Source: DASWTL01 sp035575925
GTDB taxonomy: Bacteria; Bacteroidota; Bacteroidia; Sphingobacteriales; Sphingobacteriaceae
Length of the DNA stretch: 64,000 bases
Assembly (NCBI GenBank): GCA_035575925.1
Contig: DATLXK010000028.1
Coordinates: forward strand, 1 to 64,000
Reading direction: 5' to 3'
Within the stretch, counting starts at the first letter, position 1, and each line of letters begins with the position of its first letter. Positions 1-7,876 of this stretch are shown one piece after another. The notes under the pieces were generated by a model that saw only the letters and a program-made list of their open reading frames with translations, was not told the origin of the DNA and ran no database searches. The position numbers and the translations under genes are program-made.

Positions 1-123
1 CACCGATCAATGGGAAACTTTATCACCAATCTACTTTCCGGATTGATTGCATACAGCTTCTTTCCTAAAAAACCGGCCATCAAATATGATACTGATTCCT
101 CAATACAAATTGCCCTGTTTTAA
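1..123 (+). mobile_element. C-terminal end of an IS982-like transposase (partial, cut by window edge)
   Basis: Frame 1 is open from the first base to a TAA at 121-123 and gives a 40-residue tail beginning HRSMGNFITNLLSGLIAYSF and continuing with a KKPAIKY segment. A basic HRS motif followed by a hydrophobic NLLSGLIAY stretch and KKP resembles the C-terminus of IS982-family transposases as I recall them. The bases just after the stop (about 124-140) could be the right end of the element, but without the left end the terminal inverted repeat cannot be confirmed. Whether the copy is intact depends on sequence left of the window. Confidence 0.55.
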
Positions 124-230
124 ATCGAACTCAGGTTATTAACATATGCTAACCCGTCTTTTCTATCATAGTGATTGTCATCCTTCGCATTTCCGGTCCA
201 TGCTGCATTTCAGCCGGTTGCTGGCCGGTA

Positions 231-267
231 AATTTCTGTAAGCGCATAGTAAAGCTTTACAGAAATT
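231..267. repeat. Hairpin in the 274-base gap after the transposase tail
   Basis: An 11-base arm at 231-241 (AATTTCTGTAA) is perfectly complementary to 257-267, with a 15-base loop. It lies in the non-coding stretch 124-397 between the transposase tail and a convergent secreted-protein gene, so it could act as a terminator or be an insertion-associated repeat. I see nothing else convincing in that stretch. Confidence 0.5.
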
Positions 268-397
268 ATCTGCTCAGGCGATTACCTCGTGTAGAATGAC
301 CAAAATTTCGCGGGAAGTTTGTGCAAATGTATAATTGCCTAAAACAGAAAGTATTATTAAGACTAATGCAATTTTTTTTAACCCCCTGTATTCGTGT

Positions 398-1165
398 TTA
401 TTTAGCAAGAACCGGGGCTGCCAAGGTTCTTTTTATCCAAAAGCCCGCCGGCTGAGTTGTTGAAACTACAGTCCTGCTTTGCTGGGCTCCATAGTCTCCC
501 TGTCTTCTTCTCCTTTGCATTTCATATGGACTTTCATAAACCCGGGAATAATGGGGTGGACGGTCAGGGATATTTAAACGGATATTTATAGATAGTTCCT
601 GAGAGGAGTTTGATGTAAGATTTAATCGATTAAGTGGGATGGCGGCTTCATATACATAATATCCGTCGGAATTAAGTAATGCAGTTGTTTTTATACCGTA
701 ATCATTGTTCACCGAAATATTGCCATCAAGAATTTCCTTGAAACCGATCACTTGTATAGCTTTTGCAGATGCAAGTGATTGACGTACCAGTTGTTCCGGA
801 TTGGTTATTTTTTGATTAGCCTTCCGTGGGATAGCAACAGGAAAAATAACGGTCTGCCCATCTTTCTTTTTTCCTTCAGTGGTTATAAAAAAAGAGATCC
901 CCCCGGAAATAATATTTTGTATGCGTTGTTTATCTGACGTAGCAATAGCCAAATAAATATTATCCTTATCATTTGATATTTGATAACGAAATTTCGTATC
1001 TGAATCGAAATTTGGAAGACTGTCTCCCCATTCTTTTTGCTTCGCATCAACTACAGCTGTAAGCCAGGGGTTCCGCGTAGCTATATCGGATTTTTTTTGT
1101 CCGTGTACAGCTAGTGCTATTATAATGAGGGTTATGAATAACCCTGATGATCTTAGATTTTTCAT
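398..1165 (-). CDS. Secreted protein with CBM9/DOMON-like sugar-binding fold (tentative)
   Basis: The chosen ATG at 1163-1165 starts a protein of 255 residues that opens MKNLRSSGLFITLIIIALA, a Sec signal peptide with likely cleavage near VHGQ. An in-frame longer start exists at 1249, but it would overlap the peptidase T gene and bury the signal peptide, so I reject it. The mature region has W...VVDAKQKEWGDSL, then a FRYQISNDKDNIYLAI pattern and GKKKDGQTVIFP. This matches the arrangement of the carbohydrate-binding family 9-like domains common in Bacteroidota secreted proteins. The C-terminus is Arg/Gln/Pro-rich. The product is probably periplasmic; ligand unknown. Confidence 0.55.
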   Translation of the reverse strand: MKNLRSSGLFITLIIIALAVHGQKKSDIATRNPWLTAVVDAKQKEWGDSLPNFDSDTKFRYQISNDKDNIYLAIATSDKQRIQNIISGGISFFITTEGKKKDGQTVIFPVAIPRKANQKITNPEQLVRQSLASAKAIQVIGFKEILDGNISVNNDYGIKTTALLNSDGYYVYEAAIPLNRLNLTSNSSQELSINIRLNIPDRPPHYSRVYESPYEMQRRRRQGDYGAQQSRTVVSTTQPAGFWIKRTLAAPVLAK

Positions 1166-1230
1166 GTTGAGTAGTGTAACATAATTAGACGCCAGAAAAC
1201 GCCATGGTTTAATATCGATAAAAAGAAATC

Positions 1231-2481
1231 TTAGGATTCTTCCTCCCATATAATTGCCAGATGAATAAGCATATTTACGGCTTTATACATATCCTGAACT
1301 GACACCCATTCTAATTTACTGTGAAAAGCATGTTCACCTGCAAAAAGATTAGGACAAGGCAATCCCATAAATGATAAGCGCGATCCGTCTGTACCCCCTC
1401 TGATGCTTCCTAATTTTGGCGTAAGTCCACTTCTTTCTATTGCTTTTTTTCCATATTCAATTACTTGAGGAACGGTGTCCAGAATAGATTTCATATTACG
1501 ATACTGTTCTGTTATTTTTAGTTGATAATTGCTGTTAGGATAGCAATCCAGTACTTCCTGGCAAATGATATCCAGGATTCTATGATGATTTTTTAATTCG
1601 TCTTCTGAAAAATCCCGTAAAATAAGTTCCGCAGTGGCTTGCTCTACAGACCCTTTTATGGAAACCGTGTGTATGAATCCTTCTTTATCACAAGTAGATT
1701 CAGGGGCAAGGCGGTCCTTGGGTAATAGAGCAATAATTTCTGAAATAATCTTTATAGCGCTTTCCATTTTTCCTTTTGCAAATCCCGGATGTGTACTTAC
1801 CCCATTAATAATGAGTGTGGCTCCATCCGCTGAAAAAGTCTCATTTTCAATTGAGCCCAAAGCTTCCCCATCTACAGTATAGGCAAAATCGGCACCTAAC
1901 TTTATTAAATCGACGTTGCTTACCCCGCGGCCAATTTCTTCATCGGGGGTAAATAGAATTTTTATTGTGCCATGCTTTATTTCAGGGTGCGTAACCAGGT
2001 AGTTGGCGAAGTCCATAATTTCAGCTAGCCCGGCTTTGTTATCAGCACCAAGCAGCGTTTCTCCACTGGCGGTTATGATGTCGTTCCCTAGCTGCTCCTT
2101 TAAATCAGGATGGTCTTTAAGCCGGATAATTTCCTTAGGATCATCAGGCAATACAATATCCTCTCCCTGGTAATTTTTGTGTATAAGTGGTTTTACATTT
2201 TCCCCACTGCTATCAGGCGAGGTATCCATATGAGAACAGAAGCATATTACCGGAACTTTTTTTTCTGAAGTTGCAGGAATTGTAGCATACACATACCCAA
2301 AATCATCCATTTCGGCATCATTAATCCCCATTTGTTTCAATTCTTCTACCAATAACTTGCCCAGATTTTTCTGTTTTTCTGAAGAGGGAGAGGTATTGGA
2401 ATCCGGATCGGACTGAGTATCAAGAGTCACATAAGTTAAAAAACGTTCCAGCGCAGTGTATTCTATATCTGAAAGAATCAT
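1231..2481 (-). CDS. pepT: Peptidase T (tripeptide aminopeptidase, M20B)
   Basis: A 416-residue cytosolic metallopeptidase that removes N-terminal residues from tripeptides (EC 3.4.11.4). Length and motifs fit PepT: metal-binding HMDTSPD at residues 84-90, the bridging Asp in GADNKAGL (about 145), the catalytic PDEEIGRG (about 180), a VDGEALG segment, and GGTDGSRLS followed by a C-terminal His-containing segment (AGEHAFHSK). No signal peptide is present. It is transcribed leftward and diverges from the rhomboid gene across a 134-base intergenic region. The ATG at 2479-2481 gives the canonical N-terminus. Confidence 0.93.
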   Translation of the reverse strand: MILSDIEYTALERFLTYVTLDTQSDPDSNTSPSSEKQKNLGKLLVEELKQMGINDAEMDDFGYVYATIPATSEKKVPVICFCSHMDTSPDSSGENVKPLIHKNYQGEDIVLPDDPKEIIRLKDHPDLKEQLGNDIITASGETLLGADNKAGLAEIMDFANYLVTHPEIKHGTIKILFTPDEEIGRGVSNVDLIKLGADFAYTVDGEALGSIENETFSADGATLIINGVSTHPGFAKGKMESAIKIISEIIALLPKDRLAPESTCDKEGFIHTVSIKGSVEQATAELILRDFSEDELKNHHRILDIICQEVLDCYPNSNYQLKITEQYRNMKSILDTVPQVIEYGKKAIERSGLTPKLGSIRGGTDGSRLSFMGLPCPNLFAGEHAFHSKLEWVSVQDMYKAVNMLIHLAIIWEEES

Positions 2482-2556
2482 ATAATTAAGGTTATGTAAT
2501 CGTTAGCAATAATTTATCAATTTAAAGTACCACTTATAATACATATCAACATTCTA

Positions 2557-2564
2557 TATATTTG
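2557..2564 (+). promoter_or_regulatory. Candidate Bacteroidota -7 promoter box for the rhomboid gene
   Basis: TATATTTG matches the TAnnTTTG consensus of the Bacteroidota primary sigma factor and sits 51 bases before the rhomboid start codon. A clear -33 TTG element was not identified at the expected spacing, so the call rests on the -7 box and its position only. Confidence 0.4.
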
Positions 2565-2615
2565 TTTGCTTGTACAGATTAATTACTTCGTATTTGCTTT
2601 TATTTTAAACTGATT

Positions 2616-3245
2616 ATGGAAGAGTTTATAACCGGTACCCCGGTTGCCTCAATAATATTTTTATTTACAATTGTTACCAGCTTATATGCTTTTTCAAATC
2701 CGGAAGTATACGGTAAGTTTATGCTGCACCCGTACAGTGTAAGCCGTGGAGAAAGGATATATTCTGTAATTACAAGTGGTTTAATCCATAAAGACTGGGG
2801 GCATCTGTTTGTGAATATGCTTTCATACTTTTTCTTCGCCTTTCAGCTTGAAAGAGTTTTTGTTCAAAACAGCAGCTGGGGGCATGTGCAATTTGCAGTT
2901 TTATATGTTATAAGTTTAATTGCAAGTGATATAAGCTCTATAATTAAACATAAAGAGCATTTTTGGTACAATAGTCTGGGTGCTTCCGGCGCTGTATCGG
3001 CTGTGGTTTTTAGTTGGATATTATTTGATCCCTTAGGAAGAATTTATGTTTATTTTATTCCTATGCCAGCAGTCTTATTCGGTGTGCTTTACCTGGTTTA
3101 TAGTGCTTATGAATCAAAACGTTCAGGCGGTAGTGTAAATCATGATGCGCATTTTTACGGCGCATTAACCGGGATTCTGATTACCATTGTTTTTTATCCT
3201 GAAGTGGTGGGATATTTTATTCGCCAATTAACCGGGAAGCTCTGA
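2616..3245 (+). CDS. Rhomboid family intramembrane serine protease
   Basis: The protein has 209 residues and about six hydrophobic membrane segments. The rhomboid catalytic dyad is visible: Ser124 in GASGAVSA and His179 in NHDAHFYGAL. The family motif HLFVNMLSYFFF (His63, Asn67) in an early segment contributes to the oxyanion region in known rhomboids. These intramembrane proteases cleave transmembrane or membrane-proximal segments of other proteins; the substrate here is unknown. The gene ends 18 bases inside the convergent gene on the other strand, so the two share their 3' ends. Confidence 0.9.
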   Translation: MEEFITGTPVASIIFLFTIVTSLYAFSNPEVYGKFMLHPYSVSRGERIYSVITSGLIHKDWGHLFVNMLSYFFFAFQLERVFVQNSSWGHVQFAVLYVISLIASDISSIIKHKEHFWYNSLGASGAVSAVVFSWILFDPLGRIYVYFIPMPAVLFGVLYLVYSAYESKRSGGSVNHDAHFYGALTGILITIVFYPEVVGYFIRQLTGKL

Positions 3246-4235
3246 TCCTAAGGGAAGATCTATATTTTGAGGTAGTATAAAAAGATCTTGGTCATCTATC
3301 AGAAAGCTCATTGGTTTCTCCGGATTTTTAACGATTTCCAATAAACTATACCCCCATGGTTTCCAGAAATTTTCTAAAACCTGTCCATACGTTTTATTCT
3401 GCCACAAATCAAAAGGAGGTTTGTTGCTGATTCCCCGTAAAGGCATAGCTTCAATATATAAAGCGTCCGGAGTAGGGAGAATGGTATATTCCGGAAGTCT
3501 GTTGAATAAATATGCGGAATAAAAAAACCTTGCACATAGCTCTTCAAACTGGATAGGATGAAGCTTATGATTAGCCGCTTTAACCAAAATATTTTTATGA
3601 TAAATAGTATTGGTACCGTTATCCTGAAGACACGCAATTATTCCGAAATCATTTAATTTAATAGAAAATATTTGCGTGTTAATTTCATCCCTGTAGGTAA
3701 AAGTATCGACCGCATTGTTTACATGGAAAACATGTATGCTCCATGGCTGCGGCCCATCAAATTCAACAGGCAAAATGAGAGACTGAAGCATGGTATGCAG
3801 ATTGCCAAACTTATGCCGCAATGATTGCGAAAAATTAAAGGGTTCTCCAATAGCAAGCTGCTGTTTTATACCTGTTTTAATTTCATTATATAAAATACCG
3901 TATACAATTTTACCGATCCATTGAAAAAGACGAAGCTTATCTAATTCTTTAACCGCATGATAGCCGCTCTTAAAGGCATTTTCTATTTCCTTTTCTAAGG
4001 GATCAATAACCTGATCAATCACTTCTGACGCACATGGCACACACAGGCTTTTGTATGTTATTATTGACTCGTCAAGTAATTTAAATGGCCTTTCTTCCAG
4101 GTTAAACTGCATCATCATCCAGGTGGAGAATACATGCATTACTTCCTCTGAAGAATTAAGCCGGCTTCCGGACAAAAAACAAGTATCAGGCGAAAACTCA
4201 AATTTATGGAATGGGTTGTAAAGGGATTTTGCCAT
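3228..4235 (-). CDS. Conserved hypothetical protein with paired cysteines
   Basis: A 335-residue soluble protein that I cannot assign. It opens MAKSLYNPFHKFEFSPD and has a Cys in CFLSG near residue 19, then a CVPC pair near residues 67-70, which together could hold a metal ion. The rest is mixed helix and strand with aromatic-rich stretches (PQPWSIHVFHVNN) and no signal peptide or membrane segment. It overlaps the 3' end of the convergent rhomboid gene by 18 bases. The next gene on its strand, upstream at 4264, is a lipoprotein. The start at 4233-4235 is the only sensible ATG. Confidence 0.6.
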   Translation of the reverse strand: MAKSLYNPFHKFEFSPDTCFLSGSRLNSSEEVMHVFSTWMMMQFNLEERPFKLLDESIITYKSLCVPCASEVIDQVIDPLEKEIENAFKSGYHAVKELDKLRLFQWIGKIVYGILYNEIKTGIKQQLAIGEPFNFSQSLRHKFGNLHTMLQSLILPVEFDGPQPWSIHVFHVNNAVDTFTYRDEINTQIFSIKLNDFGIIACLQDNGTNTIYHKNILVKAANHKLHPIQFEELCARFFYSAYLFNRLPEYTILPTPDALYIEAMPLRGISNKPPFDLWQNKTYGQVLENFWKPWGYSLLEIVKNPEKPMSFLIDDQDLFILPQNIDLPLGSELPG

Positions 4236-4263
4236 TTAGGGCAAAGTTAACATTACGCGGCTT

Positions 4264-4935
4264 TTATTGATAACGCCTTCTTATCTCATCGGATATTCGT
4301 CTGATAAGTTCCTGTTTAGAAAGTACAAGCAGAAAATCCTCATCCCTGGGCTCCATATTAAATGCACCTGCAGAGTATAAACCCGGGTCTATTGCCCTGG
4401 AATCGCCCTGTATGTTACTGGTAGTTACGTTACTGTAAGTATAGTTAGGAGAAAAGTTTCTTTCAAATACATCAGGAGGAGTTTTTCCTATAAATGTTAG
4501 TCGGGTTATAAACCGGGCATTAGATCGGATTTGTGTCTGTGTTATATCTACTGATGCAGTAACTGTTTGATATACAGGTTTACCCGCAGCATCAGTACCT
4601 ACCTGAACATTGCGCCGGAGAGTCCGTCTGGATGTTCTTTCGTCTTTAGGCCATATAATAAAATTATCAATAGTTAGATCTAAAACCACTTCCGGTTTCT
4701 CATCTGCATCTACAAGTTTGAGGTCTACTTTCTGAAAGTCACGTAAATCATCCAATAGCTGGAAACGGTAATAGTCAGTATTTATTAAACCAAGTCTGCT
4801 ATTATCATCGGATTTTATATTAATAGCTATAGGCACAATCCTGGATGGGAGTTTCCCATGTTTATTTACCCCGCACGATATTAAAAGTGCCAATGCAACA
4901 AAAATTGCAGTTAGTTTTAAGGAAATGCGTTGCAT
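4264..4935 (-). CDS. Hypothetical lipoprotein
   Basis: A 223-residue protein with a lipoprotein signal peptide: MQRISLKLTAIFVALALLIS ending in the lipobox Cys of LISCG. The mature part contains VPIAINIKSDDNSRLGL, several Thr/Val-rich strand segments and an Arg-rich linker (RTSRRTLRRNVQVG). The C-terminus KQELIRRISDEIRRRY is a predicted amphipathic helix. It is probably anchored in the periplasmic leaflet of the outer membrane. No enzyme motif was recognised. It lies 28 bases upstream of the 335-codon unknown gene on the same strand, so the two may be co-transcribed. Confidence 0.7.
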   Translation of the reverse strand: MQRISLKLTAIFVALALLISCGVNKHGKLPSRIVPIAINIKSDDNSRLGLINTDYYRFQLLDDLRDFQKVDLKLVDADEKPEVVLDLTIDNFIIWPKDERTSRRTLRRNVQVGTDAAGKPVYQTVTASVDITQTQIRSNARFITRLTFIGKTPPDVFERNFSPNYTYSNVTTSNIQGDSRAIDPGLYSAGAFNMEPRDEDFLLVLSKQELIRRISDEIRRRYQ

Positions 4936-5007
4936 AATCTTGTTTATTTTACAACATTTGTTTTTGATATAAGTTTAATGCCTCTCAGATAGTGAATCAG
5001 ACATAAC

Positions 5008-6018
5008 ATGAAATTAGAATATTCTCCCTTCGAATTAAAATTACGTTACCCCTTTACAATTTCAGGGTTCTCGCGCACATTTACCCCTATAATGCAGGTA
5101 AAACTAGAGTTCGAAGGTTTAATTGGCGAGGGTGAGGCGTCTATGGTTCCATACATGGGCGAAAATCTGGAGACTGCTGTATCGTTTTTGGAAAAAGTTG
5201 ATCTTTCATGGGTAAGGGCTCCCTTTAATTTTGATGAAATAATATCCTATTTGGATGGCTTATCAACGGGAAATCCTAATATCAAGGCTGCTATAGATAT
5301 TGCGCTGCATGATCTGGAAGGTAAGCTGGAAGGTAAACCCTGTTACAGCAAGTTTAATGCTGATCCTTTAAAAATGCCGGTTACTTCTGTTACCATTGGA
5401 ATAGATTCTCCTGAAATCATTATAAAGAAAGTAAAGGAAGCTGAATTTGCCCACATTTTAAAAGTAAAACTAGGGAGCCAAAACGATAAAGAACTTATTA
5501 ATACTATACGTTCGGTAAGCGAACAGCCATTATATGTTGATGCAAACCAAGGCTGGACGGATCGTGAAAAAGCGTTAGAACTGGTTCATTGGCTGCATGA
5601 TCAAAATGTTCAGCTTATTGAGCAGCCCATGGCAAAGCAGGATATTGATGGAAATGCATGGATTACGGAAAGAAGCCCGATTCCTATAGTAGGGGATGAA
5701 GCAGTACAGCGTTTTGCGGATGTGGAAAAAGCTGCGGGTGTGTACCACGGTATTAATATGAAACTAATGAAAAGCGGTGGGATGCACGAAGGTCACCGGA
5801 TGATTACTAAAGCCAAAGAGTTAGGCTTAAAAGTGCTGATCGGCTGTATGAGCGAAACAAGTTGTGCTACTCTGGGTGCCGCCGCCCTGGCACCGTTATG
5901 TGACTGGGCAGATCTTGATGGCCCATTTCTTACAAAAAACAACCCTTATCGAACACCTGAGTTTAAAGAAGGGAAATGGATCCTGAGCCAATTGCCGGGC
6001 CTAGGGTTAATAATTTAA
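5008..6018 (+). CDS. Dipeptide epimerase (L-Ala-D/L-Glu epimerase type, enolase superfamily)
   Basis: A 336-residue member of the muconate-lactonizing subgroup of the enolase superfamily. The catalytic KxK is Lys152/Lys154 in ILKVKLGS. Metal ligands are Asp178 (VDANQGW), Glu205 (IEQP) and Asp230 (VGDEAV), and the opposing base is Lys252 (GINMKLMKSGG). The terminal GCMSETS segment is typical of AEE enzymes. These epimerise L-Ala-D-Glu from murein recycling or related dipeptides; exact specificity cannot be read from sequence. It is convergent with the small membrane-protein gene at 6028, with 9 bases between them. Confidence 0.88.
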   Translation: MKLEYSPFELKLRYPFTISGFSRTFTPIMQVKLEFEGLIGEGEASMVPYMGENLETAVSFLEKVDLSWVRAPFNFDEIISYLDGLSTGNPNIKAAIDIALHDLEGKLEGKPCYSKFNADPLKMPVTSVTIGIDSPEIIIKKVKEAEFAHILKVKLGSQNDKELINTIRSVSEQPLYVDANQGWTDREKALELVHWLHDQNVQLIEQPMAKQDIDGNAWITERSPIPIVGDEAVQRFADVEKAAGVYHGINMKLMKSGGMHEGHRMITKAKELGLKVLIGCMSETSCATLGAAALAPLCDWADLDGPFLTKNNPYRTPEFKEGKWILSQLPGLGLII

Positions 6019-6027
6019 AAATGTGAA

Positions 6028-6219
6028 TCACAGCTTTTTTTTGGTGAGTGCACGTACGCTCTTCACTAATCGTATTTTTAAAAATATAAGCATACTTAGC
6101 AGACCGATAGCTCCTATCAACAATCCGTAGTGCCCATTATTAAATGACCAGATTGCACTTAAGACTATGGTAATAATCGCAATATTTAAAAGAATGTTAA
6201 GAAGGATCTTTTTTGCCAT
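6028..6219 (-). CDS. Small two-segment membrane protein
   Basis: A 63-residue protein with two hydrophobic segments (about 5-25 and 31-47) and a basic tail (VRALTKKKL), so it is probably an inner-membrane protein with a positively charged cytosolic C-terminus. It resembles short uncharacterised membrane proteins of Sphingobacteriales. Its ATG overlaps the TAA of the upstream rhodanese gene by one base (TAATG), indicating translational coupling. No function can be assigned. Confidence 0.65.
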   Translation of the reverse strand: MAKKILLNILLNIAIITIVLSAIWSFNNGHYGLLIGAIGLLSMLIFLKIRLVKSVRALTKKKL

Positions 6220-6536
6220 TAATATACCTGCATTTCAGGGTCTATCTGAGCTGCCCATGCTAGTATTCCGCCTTTTAAATTATAAAGATTGCTGTAACCA
6301 AATTGCTGTTCAAGTTGCATAATGGCTGCCGTGCTACGTGCTCCGCTTCGGCATTGAATGATTACCGGCTTATCTTTACTAATCTTATCAGCCTCAATAA
6401 TTATCCCTACTAACGGGATATTTTCCGCTCCAAGATTTGAAACTTCATACTCAAATGGTTCTCTAACATCGATAATCTGAAAGTCTTCGTTATTATCAAT
6501 TTTCTCTTTTAACTCCAATACGGTAATCTCTTTCAT
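6219..6536 (-). CDS. Rhodanese-like domain protein
   Basis: A single-domain rhodanese of 105 residues when started at the ATG at 6534-6536 (MKEITVLELKEKI). A longer in-frame start at 6557 adds seven residues and is less likely. The active-site loop is CRSGARS, with the nucleophilic Cys that accepts sulfur as a persulfide, preceded by IIDVREPFEYE and followed by NLKGGILAW, all diagnostic. It is probably a cytosolic sulfurtransferase. It overlaps the start of the 63-codon membrane-protein gene by one base, so the two form a small operon. Confidence 0.9.
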   Translation of the reverse strand: MKEITVLELKEKIDNNEDFQIIDVREPFEYEVSNLGAENIPLVGIIIEADKISKDKPVIIQCRSGARSTAAIMQLEQQFGYSNLYNLKGGILAWAAQIDPEMQVY

Positions 6537-6652
6537 AAATAGTTTTAAATTAATCAAAGATATAGGATATAAACAAAATTAAGCTGACAATATACCTGTT
6601 GTAACTTAACTGTGAAATATTTATCTTACTAAATGAACATCCTAATTAACTA

Positions 6653-6660
6653 TACGTTTG
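6653..6660 (+). promoter_or_regulatory. Candidate -7 promoter box for the DUF4407 gene
   Basis: TACGTTTG fits TAnnTTTG and lies 35 bases upstream of the ATG at 6696. No matching -33 element was confidently seen. Confidence 0.35.
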
Positions 6661-6695
6661 ATAAAAGATGATTAATATTTCCGATTTTTAACTTA

Positions 6696-7814
6696 ATGAA
6701 GAATATCACTGATTTTTTCTGGTTTTGTTCCGGCTCACATGTTGACACTTTAAAGAGGTATCCAACTGAATATAATAAGTATGTAGGCATAGGTGCAACA
6801 ATATTTTTTACCGCTTTATTTGCCTCACTATCTGGCGGATATGCCATGTATTTTGTATTTTCAGGAAGCCCTTTTGCTATAGGTTTTGCATGTGTTTTTG
6901 GAATACTGTGGGGTTTGGCAATATTTAATATGGACCGGTATATTGTAGCAAGTATCAGCAAGAGCGGAACCTCTGGTCAGCAAATACTTCAGGCTACTCC
7001 CCGGATTCTTTTGGCCATAATGATTGGTATTGTTATTTCACGTCCACTCGAATTAAAAATATTCGATAAAGAAATCCGTCAAAAACTTAAAACCAGTTAT
7101 CTGAATGGACAACGATCCAGGATAGATACTTTAAATAAAACCTTTGCCAGTAAATATAATTCCGAGCTGGGAAAAATAGCTGAACTTAAAGCCGAAAAAG
7201 ACTCGCTTGCCAGGGATATTAACAGTTCAAGATTTGTTTTAAACCAGGAAATATTTGGAGATAAGTCCAACCAGACTTCAGGTAAAATAGGCTATGGTAC
7301 CTATGCCAAGCAAAAAGAATCATTGGTAGTTCAAAAAGAGCAGAGGCTGGAGGCCCTTCGCAGGGAGATAGCAGAATTCGAAAAATTTATAAACCGGCGA
7401 AAGGATATGGACGGCATTGCTGAGCAGCGAATGTTTAGCGGTAAACAATTGGATAGCCTGGCTAACGTAGCCGGATTTGCTGACCGTAACTGGGCTTTGG
7501 GGCAACTGTCTTTTAAAGAAGATGGCACCCGTGATCTGGATACCTATCTGGCAATTTCTTTTATCGGACTTTTATTTATTCTTTTTGAGTGTTTACCTGT
7601 ATTTGTGAAGCTTATGAGCAACAAAGGTCCCTATGATTTTGCTTTACAGAATGTGGAAGAATCGGTTGTTCACCAATCTTACCGCGAAAAAGATTATGAT
7701 ATAACGGTTACAGATGGCGTACAGGATACTAAAGTGGAGACAGAAATAGAGAACCAGAAGCATTTAATAAAAGTTGATTCAGACAGGAAGATCAAAAACT
7801 TTAGTCTCGATTAG
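6696..7814 (+). CDS. DUF4407 family membrane protein
   Basis: A 372-residue protein of the Bacteroidota DUF4407 family, recognisable by its N-terminus (MKNITDFFWFCSGSHVDTLK) and architecture. Three hydrophobic segments lie in the first 125 residues, including SLSGGYAMYFVF. They are followed by a long charged, probably coiled-coil region (about 130-255) and a fourth hydrophobic segment near 280-305 (LAISFIGLLFILFECLPVF). The tail is acidic and soluble. The function of the family is not known; the topology suggests a large coiled domain between membrane anchors. The M61 peptidase gene follows 62 bases downstream on the same strand. Confidence 0.85.
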   Translation: MKNITDFFWFCSGSHVDTLKRYPTEYNKYVGIGATIFFTALFASLSGGYAMYFVFSGSPFAIGFACVFGILWGLAIFNMDRYIVASISKSGTSGQQILQATPRILLAIMIGIVISRPLELKIFDKEIRQKLKTSYLNGQRSRIDTLNKTFASKYNSELGKIAELKAEKDSLARDINSSRFVLNQEIFGDKSNQTSGKIGYGTYAKQKESLVVQKEQRLEALRREIAEFEKFINRRKDMDGIAEQRMFSGKQLDSLANVAGFADRNWALGQLSFKEDGTRDLDTYLAISFIGLLFILFECLPVFVKLMSNKGPYDFALQNVEESVVHQSYREKDYDITVTDGVQDTKVETEIENQKHLIKVDSDRKIKNFSLD

Positions 7815-7876
7815 TAGAATAACGCTTGCAGATCCGCAATTTTAACAGACATTTTATATAATTCACCAAATTACTT

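Noticed and set aside
398..1249. Longer start for the CBM9-like protein
   Set aside because: It overlaps peptidase T and places a hydrophilic extension before the signal peptide.
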